From Sulfurovum sp. (GTDB lineage: Bacteria; Campylobacterota; Campylobacteria; Campylobacterales; Sulfurovaceae): a stretch of DNA of 5,447 nucleotides. Positions 1-5,447 of the stretch are shown piece by piece. The notes below the pieces were generated by a model, which did no database searches, was not told the origin of the DNA, and saw only the letters and a list, made by a program, of their open reading frames with translations. The stretch's first letter is position 1. Each line of letters opens with the position of its first letter. The stretch spans positions 1 through 5,447 of the forward strand of contig JAPHUJ010000087.1 in the NCBI GenBank assembly GCA_026193735.1, written 5' to 3'. Both the position numbers and the translations under genes were made by a program.

Positions 1-314
1 AATCCTGTCATATCACCTATCACACCTCCGCCAAAAGCGATGAGTAAAGATTTTCTATCGAGCTTATGTTCAAAACATTCATTCAGTATATTTTCTACCG
101 TCTTTAAAGTTTTGTATTCTTCCCCATCCGGTATGGTCACGACATTGAGTTTAGTAGCGTTTATATGTGAAAGAAGTGTTTCTAGATGATATCCGGCAAC
201 TGTGGGGTTAGTGACCACAACAACATTGGTGTCAAAAGTAAGTTGGGGTAATGCATCAATAGTAATGTCATAAGTAATGTTCTGAGTATGTGCTAATTCG
301 ATAGGAACGATCAT
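1..314 (-). CDS. aroB: 3-dehydroquinate synthase, N-terminal part (cut by window edge)
   Basis: This is the N-terminal 104 residues of the second shikimate-pathway enzyme. It converts DAHP to 3-dehydroquinate in the cytosol, using NAD+ transiently and a divalent metal. Translating the minus strand from the ATG at 314-312 gives MIVPIELAHT and so on. Two family landmarks are visible. One is the PDGEEYK segment at residues 62-68. The other is the glycine-rich NAD-binding motif, preceded by DRKSLLIAF and reading GGGVIGDMTG at residues 95-104, where the window ends. Family members are usually about 340-360 residues, so roughly 70% of the gene lies to the left. An AAGG lies about 10 bases before the ATG. 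The gene follows the RCK-like gene on the same strand after a 97-base gap, so they may be co-transcribed, although a promoter in the gap cannot be excluded. The identification rests on the motifs and is firm. Confidence 0.93.
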   Translation of the reverse strand, partial: MIVPIELAHTQNITYDITIDALPQLTFDTNVVVVTNPTVAGYHLETLLSHINATKLNVVTIPDGEEYKTLKTVENILNECFEHKLDRKSLLIAFGGGVIGDMTG

Positions 315-410
315 CTAGTAAAACCTTGCGCGTTGTTATTGGCTTTATTTTATCTTATTTGTGATTAAGTATCGTTTTAAAGGCCCATAATGCCCTTATA
401 GAGCTCTTGT

Positions 411-1841
411 TTAGGACTCATTAGGTACAAAAGGAACGAGTAGTTTTGGATGCTTGTTTGTGATAAGAAGAAAGTCTTGTATCTTGTTAGAGATAAGTTT
501 TCTAATGCTGTCAGTATTGAGATGCTTTTCAAAAGGTGCTATTTGGAGTACATCTTCCATATTTGAAAGTTCACGTATGGGGTTGGCTACTTTCTGTTCG
601 AGGTTCATCTCCATATTAAAGATCTGTGCCAGTGTCTCGTAATGTTCTACGATCATCTTTTTACTCTCAAAGTCCCCTTCTGGATCAAAGTCAGCAAGTG
701 TCAGTGCCAATCCAAGTGTCTCCGAAATATCGAAAGCGGTAGATGAAATTGATTCCATTTTTTCATTTTCATCCATAAGTACTATAGACTTTTTAATGTT
801 ATAGAGCAGTTTATCACCAAAGAGAAAAACCAACTTTTTCAAGTTGTAGAGTGTTTCTTTAAGATCATCTGCCTCAAATGTTGGAATACTGTTCATAATA
901 AGTCCGATATTATGTTCATGTATATCATGTCCTACGAGAGATTTAACATTTTGATCTTCATAACAGATAGAAATTGTAACGTTTTCTGATTCCAGCGTTT
1001 TGAGCTCGTCTATTAATCCAAAGTTGTTAGGGTATAAAATACGCACGAATAGGGCTTTGTCTTCCAGTTTTTCTACAAGATAAATACTCTCTTTAAGGTA
1101 AATTAATGCATCTTTTTGATCATATCTAAAATCTAAAATAAGATATATATCTTTACCAAACGGTTCAGGAAAAAGACCTATTCTTTTGTTGATAGTTCTG
1201 TAAACTCCATCAAGGACGATAGGTTTCCCTATAATGATCAAGGTGTCATTTGGGCGCATCATCGTTGCAACTGTAGGAAGGATTAGTTTTTCATCACGGT
1301 AAAGTGCCGCTATCGTCCAGTTATGTTGAAGTATAGAACCTATGTGCCTATAGGCATATGCACTTCCAAAAGGTACATGCACTTCCATGATCTCACCTTG
1401 TCCCAGTCCAACATTTTGCGCGACCAAAGGGACATTAGGCAACTGGTCATAAAGATGGGCGGCTATTAGTTTATCACTATGTACTATGTTTATATTTTCC
1501 TGGTCTTTTCCTATCTCCTTATCATCCCACTGATTTACAAGTACTATACGCATTTTGGTGTTAATAAGAGCAATGTTCTTAAGTGCATACCTTGCATCTT
1601 CTATGTCTTCCATAATAATAAAAATATTAGAGAATTTAGTAGCCTCCATGATACGCTTAAGTTTCGAAAAGCTTGTAGGATCAGCATCAATGACTGTAAT
1701 GTTTTTACCTATTTTTGCAGGAGTAGTATGTGCTTTATAGCATGTAACATAGTATTGGTTTTCTGCAACCCTGTTTTTACTGACCCAGTCTATAAAATGT
1801 TTAGCGATGCTACCGCTAGCTAAGATAAGTATGTTTTTGAT
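411..1841 (-). CDS. COG3400-type RCK/TrkA-like nucleotide-binding protein with an apparent AUC start
   Basis: This is a cytosolic protein of about 476 residues that resembles the regulatory RCK subunits of potassium transport systems. Residues 1-125 form a TrkA_N-like Rossmann region. It opens with KNILILASGSIAKHF, followed by strand-like segments NITVIDAD and FSNIFIIMED. Residues 134-207 look like a TrkA_C (RCK_C) domain, with GLGQGEIMEVHVPFGSAY, an IAALYRD strand and a closing RPNDTLIIIGKP. The remaining 270 residues have no motif I know. No membrane segment is seen, so it is not a channel itself, and its ligand and partner are unknown. The first ATG in frame (1649-1647) would delete 64 residues, including the nucleotide-binding strand. 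No ATG, GTG or TTG occurs between that ATG and the upstream stop at 1853-1851. AAAGGA at 1852-1847 places an ATC at 1841-1839 in the start position, exactly where homologues as I recall them begin MKNILIL. Hence the chosen start; a sequencing error or point mutation of ATG is the alternative. Confidence 0.85.
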   Translation of the reverse strand: MKNILILASGSIAKHFIDWVSKNRVAENQYYVTCYKAHTTPAKIGKNITVIDADPTSFSKLKRIMEATKFSNIFIIMEDIEDARYALKNIALINTKMRIVLVNQWDDKEIGKDQENINIVHSDKLIAAHLYDQLPNVPLVAQNVGLGQGEIMEVHVPFGSAYAYRHIGSILQHNWTIAALYRDEKLILPTVATMMRPNDTLIIIGKPIVLDGVYRTINKRIGLFPEPFGKDIYLILDFRYDQKDALIYLKESIYLVEKLEDKALFVRILYPNNFGLIDELKTLESENVTISICYEDQNVKSLVGHDIHEHNIGLIMNSIPTFEADDLKETLYNLKKLVFLFGDKLLYNIKKSIVLMDENEKMESISSTAFDISETLGLALTLADFDPEGDFESKKMIVEHYETLAQIFNMEMNLEQKVANPIRELSNMEDVLQIAPFEKHLNTDSIRKLISNKIQDFLLITNKHPKLLVPFVPNES

Positions 1842-1846
1842 GAAAA

Positions 1847-1852
1847 TCCTTT
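1847..1852 (-). promoter_or_regulatory. Ribosome binding site that decides the start of the RCK-like gene
   Basis: On the minus strand AAAGGA is followed by TTTTC and then ATC AAA AAC, a normal Shine-Dalgarno spacing of five bases. The next in-frame ATG is about 200 bases further on and has no comparable site. The upstream stop codon TAA overlaps the first bases of this element. An ATT directly abutting the site is too close to serve as start. This makes the ATC the best placed initiation codon. Confidence 0.6.
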
Positions 1853-1883
1853 AGATAGAGCGCCAAATAAGCAAAGCCGATCT

Positions 1884-1897
1884 TGACTATGTGACTA
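1884..1897. repeat. Short direct repeat in the divergent intergenic region
   Basis: TGACTA occurs twice with a period of eight bases (1884-1889 and 1892-1897), in the 168-base region between the RCK-like gene and tgt. It lies about 45 bases before the RCK-like start and about 115 before tgt. It is a candidate protein-binding site only by position and repetition. I recognise no known regulator for it, and a repeat this short may be chance. Confidence 0.25.
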
Positions 1898-1907
1898 GCC
1901 GCTTTAA

Positions 1908-3134
<1,227 letters not shown>

Positions 3135-3148
3135 AATAAAGATATACC

Positions 3149-3173
3149 TTCTCCTCAATATGATTTAGGAGAG
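3149..3173. terminator. Hairpin between convergent genes, possible weak bidirectional terminator
   Basis: TTCTCCT (3149-3155) pairs with AGGAGAG (3167-3173) as six Watson-Crick pairs plus one T-G wobble around an 11-base loop. It lies 14 bases after the tgt stop and 20 bases after the end of the opposing gene, which is the expected place for a shared terminator. Neither strand has a clean run of T directly after the stem, so termination strength is doubtful. Confidence 0.35.
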
Positions 3174-3193
3174 AAATAGTTAATCGTTAGCGT

Positions 3194-3793
3194 TTATTTA
3201 ATAGATAATTTTATAACCATATTATTATCTTTGTTGTTTTCTCCTGTTACTTTTACATCTAGTGACGGTTTACCTGAAATGAGTGCACCTTTCATAGTAT
3301 TTAATACATGAAAAAAGTTTTTATTAAAAGGTGTTGTGATCTCTTTTATCTTTTTATGTTTAATCACATTTGTAATATTTTGAATACAATGCATATAATA
3401 TATTTTATTCATGGCTCTTTGGACTCTGTATTTTTTCATAAGTTCAATATTTTTTGTCCAAACTTCTTTGTCAATATCAGTTAGATGCGGTAAGTTTTGT
3501 ATATACTCTATCTCATTTTCCATCTTCTGTAGATAATTGTCACATTTTACTTTAATATTCTCTTCAACGTTACTTTCATAGTATTTCAAGACTGTATGTA
3601 AGGCATTTTCATCTAGTGCCTTGTTTTCAAAATGATGGATATAAGATGATTTTTTTTCATAATCATTGTCTATGACTTTGAAGATATTTAATGCTACTGG
3701 AAGATAAACATATTTATCTTCTTTGGATTTTTTATAGACGATTCCCTGATGTGATATCTCTACTCTTGGGCCTGCGTATTCTAATATTGACAT
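3194..3793 (-). CDS. Hypothetical protein of 199 residues, possibly Campylobacterota-specific
   Basis: I do not recognise a named family, though the opening GPRVEISHQGIVYKKSKEDK feels like a conserved epsilonproteobacterial hypothetical protein; that is recollection, not a search result. The chain has three zones. Residues 1-48 have a beta-like pattern ending KYVYLPVALNIFKVIDNDYE. Residues 49-150 are charged and mainly helical, with many Lys, Glu, Asn and Tyr and two single cysteines (C84, C136). Residues 150-199 end in alternating strand-like stretches, SLDVKVTG and NMVIKLSIK. There is no signal peptide or membrane segment, so it is probably cytosolic. The ATG at 3793 is supported by AAAGG seven bases upstream. 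A 205-base AT-rich leader region with two extended -10 boxes precedes it, suggesting a single-gene unit. It converges on tgt, with no evident functional link. Confidence 0.8.
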   Translation of the reverse strand: MSILEYAGPRVEISHQGIVYKKSKEDKYVYLPVALNIFKVIDNDYEKKSSYIHHFENKALDENALHTVLKYYESNVEENIKVKCDNYLQKMENEIEYIQNLPHLTDIDKEVWTKNIELMKKYRVQRAMNKIYYMHCIQNITNVIKHKKIKEITTPFNKNFFHVLNTMKGALISGKPSLDVKVTGENNKDNNMVIKLSIK

Positions 3794-3824
3794 AAACTTA
3801 CCTTTCTAACTTTCAAATCCATAA

Positions 3825-3833
3825 AGTATAACA
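3825..3833 (-). promoter_or_regulatory. Extended -10 box, proximal candidate promoter of the 199-residue gene
   Basis: The minus strand reads TGTTATACT, an extended -10 of the TGnTATAnT type, about 32 bases before the ATG at 3793, which would give a short leader containing the AAAGG site. No good -35 hexamer is present. Campylobacterota housekeeping promoters are known to lack one and to rely on an extended -10 in AT-rich surroundings. Confidence 0.45.
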
Positions 3834-3858
3834 TTATTAAAGATTAAAACTATAAATT

Positions 3859-3867
3859 ATTATAACA
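3859..3867 (-). promoter_or_regulatory. Extended -10 box, distal candidate promoter of the 199-residue gene
   Basis: The minus strand reads TGTTATAAT, a perfect TATAAT with an upstream TG, 66 bases before the start codon. It is a better match than the proximal TGTTATACT. The two share eight of nine bases and are spaced 34 bases apart. The flanks are almost pure A and T, so one of the two may be chance. Confidence 0.5.
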
Positions 3868-3881
3868 AATTTTAATAAATA

Positions 3882-3998
3882 TTAATATAGAATTTGAAGT
3901 AATTTAAGAAAAGAATTTAATTCTTCATCTTCAGTATTGTATCTAAGATTATACTTTCTGACGAAATAGAAGGATTTATGTTTAATATTAATTACTAT
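3882..3998 (-). other. Stop-free protein-like stretch without a start codon, possible gene remnant
   Basis: Directly after the TAG of the 5'-nucleotidase and in the same frame, the minus strand stays open for 38 codons (3998-3885) before TAA at 3884-3882. The conceptual peptide includes HKSFYFVRKYNLRYN and then EDEELNSFLKLLQILY, which looks like the charged end of a real helical protein. It contains no ATG, GTG or TTG and no ribosome binding site, so it is not an intact gene. It may be a decayed gene tail, an ancestral C-terminal extension of the nucleotidase, or chance. The 15-base imperfect palindrome AAGAATTTAATTCTT at 3911-3925 lies inside it. Confidence 0.2.
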
Positions 3999-4889
3999 CT
4001 ATCGTTTATACGGGACTTTTGCAGAAGGTGTTTCTTTTGAAGTATGCTCTAAATGGGCATCCTGATCATCGAAAAATATGTCTGCTCCGAAAGCTTTGAT
4101 GACCTCATATTTTTGCACTCCACCTTGAAAAAATGCTTCATCTACGCGAACACCCCACCCTTCCAATGTGCCTAAAACCCTTTCATGTGTTGAAAAGTTT
4201 CTGGCAGTCACCAAAGCTGTCCGTATGGGTGAACCTTCCATAGGAAATTTGTCCTGTATCTCTGAAATGGTTTTCAGGAACTTAAAGAATGGTCCTTTAC
4301 TTAGGGGATTTTGTGCATTAGTGCGTTCATATGCTATGAATGCTTCCAAGCCTTTTTCCTGATAGACTTTTTCACTCTCATCTCCAAAAATGACAGCATC
4401 TCCATCAAAAGCTATCTTAACCATGTCGCTTTCTTCTGAGGTGATGGGAGTATGCGGGAGTATGGTAGCTGCAGCTACGCCAGAGTTTACTGCTTCTTCG
4501 ACATCTGGAGTATATACTGAGAGAAAAAGGTCTACCTTAAACGCATTCAAGTAACGAGTGACAGGTGTGCCTGCTGTCCATCCAGTGCGTTCTATGTCGA
4601 GCTTATAGTGTTCTATGGAACGTCCTATGCGTAAACCTGTAGCTGCGTTGTTTCTGGAAAGTATGATCACTTCTATGAGTTTGTTGTCAAACTTTTTATT
4701 AATAGCAAGGAGATTTTGTACAAATCTAAAGGCAGAACCCTTGGCTAAGGGATTGTCTAAGTGCTCAAGCTGGTGTTTATAATAGCTCTCAAGTCCCTCA
4801 TCATCAAAGATAGCATTTTCTTCTTCTAAGTCAAATAATGCACGTGATGAGATTGCGATGACAAGTTTGTCTTGAAGATCGTATGCCAT
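3999..4889 (-). CDS. Cytosolic 5'-nucleotidase, cN-I-like (PF06189-type)
   Basis: This predicted enzyme hydrolyses nucleoside 5'-monophosphates to nucleosides and phosphate, using magnesium. It has 296 residues and no signal peptide. It resembles animal cN-I and its bacterial relatives, a divergent HAD-type phosphatase family. SSRALFDLE (residues 14-22) matches the conserved N-terminal signature. FDGDAVIFGDESE (161-173) carries the HAD-like acidic pair D162 and D164. LVTARN (226-231) supplies the motif II threonine T228. FFQGGVQK (253-260) offers the motif III lysine, and FFDDQDAH (272-279) the final aspartates D274 and D275. The active-site set therefore appears complete. The N-terminal half is a recognisable but catalytically degenerate copy of the C-terminal half. 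AAAGGA sits eight bases before the ATG, and an extended -10 lies about 57 bases upstream. Neighbours give no pathway context, and substrate preference cannot be read from the sequence. Confidence 0.9.
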   Translation of the reverse strand: MAYDLQDKLVIAISSRALFDLEEENAIFDDEGLESYYKHQLEHLDNPLAKGSAFRFVQNLLAINKKFDNKLIEVIILSRNNAATGLRIGRSIEHYKLDIERTGWTAGTPVTRYLNAFKVDLFLSVYTPDVEEAVNSGVAAATILPHTPITSEESDMVKIAFDGDAVIFGDESEKVYQEKGLEAFIAYERTNAQNPLSKGPFFKFLKTISEIQDKFPMEGSPIRTALVTARNFSTHERVLGTLEGWGVRVDEAFFQGGVQKYEVIKAFGADIFFDDQDAHLEHTSKETPSAKVPYKR

Positions 4890-4945
4890 AGTAGTAATCC
4901 TTTATATCTATGTAATTATGGAAGTGTTATTTTATTGATAGTTGG

Positions 4946-4954
4946 AGTATAGCA
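4946..4954 (-). promoter_or_regulatory. Extended -10 box, candidate promoter of the 5'-nucleotidase gene
   Basis: The minus strand reads TGCTATACT, followed by a leader of about 50 bases that contains AAAGGA (4903-4898). There is no recognisable -35 element. The box overlaps the outer edge of the REP-like repeat by two bases, so the repeat may supply the TG of this promoter. Confidence 0.45.
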
Positions 4955-4979
4955 TTCCCATTGGGACGATGGGACGAAT
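4953..4979. repeat. REP-like palindrome, first copy of the CATTCCCAT repeat
   Basis: CATTCCCATTGGGACG (4953-4968) is followed by ATGGGACGAAT. TCCCAT pairs with ATGGGA as a six-base stem around a seven-base loop, and the outer ATTC and GAAT can extend it across a bulge. The TTCCCAT / ATGGGAACGA style of palindrome resembles dispersed REP-type elements found between genes in many bacteria. A 14 of 16 match occurs in inverted orientation at 5427-5442. It lies 23 bases after the stop of the small secreted-protein gene and has no following T run, so it is unlikely to be an ordinary terminator. Confidence 0.5.
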
Positions 4980-5002
4980 AATGACATATATCTTCAGTAA
5001 GA

Positions 5003-5350
5003 TTAATATTTTTTAAAAGTATGTTTTGCATATGAGTCTGAGATGATAATGCTGTGATCAGTTGTACGTTCTATCCGACAAGTTTTCCAAAAGAGTTCTG
5101 GACCTTTATTGTGGATCATTTTACAACTCCATATGTTTTCACCATTTGATTGTATATCTTTTATGTATTGATATGTATTCATCCATTTTACATTAAAAGT
5201 ACCTATGTTGTCTTTTATTATCATTTCTTTCTTGCTACCTCCATTTATTCTTATCCATGTGCCCTCCAACGTATCACCAGCTGCAGAGAATTGGGTTATA
5301 ATTGATAAAGATAGGATAATTTTTACCAGGTTATTTACTAATATTTTCAC
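5003..5350 (-). CDS. Small secreted protein of unknown function
   Basis: This is a predicted exported protein of 115 residues. Residues 1-24 form a signal peptide: MKILVNNLVK, a hydrophobic core (IILSLSIITQF) and a likely cleavage after SAA, before GDTLEGTW. The mature part of about 91 residues is rich in alternating polar and hydrophobic strands (MIIKDNIGTFNVKW, SIIISDSY), suggesting a small beta-barrel or sandwich. The LEGTWIRI start recalls lipocalin-like folds, but this is only a resemblance. The only two cysteines, C76 and C91, could form a disulphide in the periplasm. There is no lipobox. Translation starts at GTG (5350-5348), strongly supported by AAGGAG seven bases upstream (5363-5358). 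The gene stands alone between two inverted copies of a 16-base repeat. I do not recognise a family. Confidence 0.75.
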   Translation of the reverse strand: MKILVNNLVKIILSLSIITQFSAAGDTLEGTWIRINGGSKKEMIIKDNIGTFNVKWMNTYQYIKDIQSNGENIWSCKMIHNKGPELFWKTCRIERTTDHSIIISDSYAKHTFKKY

Positions 5351-5357
5351 TAGGAGA

Positions 5358-5363
5358 CTCCTT
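5358..5363 (-). promoter_or_regulatory. Strong ribosome binding site supporting a GTG start
   Basis: AAGGAG lies seven bases before GTG on the minus strand, the best Shine-Dalgarno in the window. No ATG offers a competing start that would keep the signal peptide. Its GGAG belongs to the nine-base palindrome GGAGTCTCC (5353-5361). The loop is too short for a hairpin within one RNA, but the palindrome could pair in dimers or bind a protein. Confidence 0.6.
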
Positions 5364-5381
5364 CAAGTACACTATTGAAAT

Positions 5382-5389
5382 ATTCTATA
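5382..5389 (-). promoter_or_regulatory. Possible -10 region of the small secreted-protein gene
   Basis: The minus strand reads TATAGAAT about 32 bases before the GTG start. No -35 match or upstream TG is present, so the call rests on position and base composition. The same octamer occurs on the minus strand at 1954-1961, before the RCK-like gene. Confidence 0.25.
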
Positions 5390-5394
5390 TAAAT

Positions 5395-5412
5395 ATGACT
5401 TTATGATGACTT
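5395..5412. repeat. Direct repeat with helical-turn spacing upstream of the secreted-protein gene
   Basis: ATGACTT occurs at 5395-5401 and again at 5406-5412, a period of 11 bases, so both copies face the same side of the helix. They lie just upstream of the candidate -10 of the minus-strand gene, a usual place for an activator site. No known regulator is recognised. Confidence 0.25.
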
Positions 5413-5426
5413 AAGCCCAGTTTCAA

Positions 5427-5442
5427 CGTCTCGATGGGAATG
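5427..5442. repeat. Second, inverted copy of the CATTCCCAT repeat
   Basis: The plus strand reads CGTCTCGATGGGAATG. Its reverse complement, CATTCCCATCGAGACG, matches 4953-4968 at 14 of 16 positions. Both copies have TATA just outside the CATTCCC end. Four pairs between CCCA (5416-5419) and TGGG (5435-5438) could make a weak stem. The window ends five bases later, so the full extent is unknown. Confidence 0.5.
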
Positions 5443-5447
5443 TATAA

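Noticed and set aside
380..398. Imperfect hairpin AAGG...CCTT after the RCK-like gene as a terminator
   Set aside because: Only four outer pairs form before a mismatch, and the following bases TTTAAAAC are not a convincing T run.
1647..1649. ATG at 1649 as start of the RCK-like gene
   Set aside because: It would remove 64 residues containing the first Rossmann strand and glycine motif, which are clearly still coding, and it has no good ribosome binding site.
1479..1823. A 114-codon plus-strand open frame and a shorter one at 1555-1740
   Set aside because: They lie antisense to the RCK-like gene, whose translation is clearly the coding one; the peptides have no domain-like pattern and no ribosome binding site.
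3911..3925. AAGAATTTAATTCTT as terminator of the nucleotidase gene
   Set aside because: All but two of the pairs are A-T, the loop is minimal, and it is over 70 bases from the stop; such palindromes are expected in this AT-rich gap.
4168..4362. A 64-codon plus-strand frame inside the nucleotidase gene
   Set aside because: Antisense shadow of a well-supported enzyme gene.
5421..5447. GTTTCAACG near the right edge as the start of a CRISPR repeat
   Set aside because: Only one partial copy is present and its core matches the interspersed repeat at 4953, not a spacer-repeat array.

Overview
The window comes from an AT-rich bacterial genome and looks like Campylobacterota, probably a Sulfurovum- or Sulfurimonas-like chromosome. 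The reasons are the sequence character of Tgt, AroB and the 5'-nucleotidase, the order tgt / COG3400-type RCK protein / aroB, which I recall from that group, and extended -10 elements without a clear -35 box. I see no rRNA, tRNA, CRISPR array or transposase.

Layout. Positions 1-314 (minus) hold the first 104 codons of aroB (3-dehydroquinate synthase), cut by the window edge. Positions 411-1841 (minus) hold a cytosolic RCK/TrkA-like nucleotide-binding protein. Its natural N-terminus can only be reached through a non-canonical AUC start codon behind a good ribosome binding site. A 168-base divergent region separates it from tgt (2010-3134, plus), a complete queuosine tRNA-guanine transglycosylase. 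A small hairpin lies between tgt and the convergent 199-residue protein of unknown function at 3194-3793 (minus). After an AT-rich gap with two extended -10 boxes and a stop-free, protein-like stretch comes a cytosolic 5'-nucleotidase of the cN-I type (3999-4889, minus). Last is a small secreted protein of unknown function (5003-5350, minus).

How the genes fit together. tgt and aroB are housekeeping genes for tRNA modification and the shikimate pathway, and the RCK-like gene sits on the aroB strand. The right half is more accessory in character: single minus-strand genes, most with their own leader, and no evident shared pathway.

The points most worth a second look are the AUC start of the RCK-like gene and a pair of inverted 16-base repeats (14 of 16 identical) bracketing the small secreted-protein gene, one inside a REP-like hairpin. 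The two halves of the nucleotidase are visibly related, and there is a 38-codon stop-free remnant behind it. I do not see strong evidence for a new multi-gene system.
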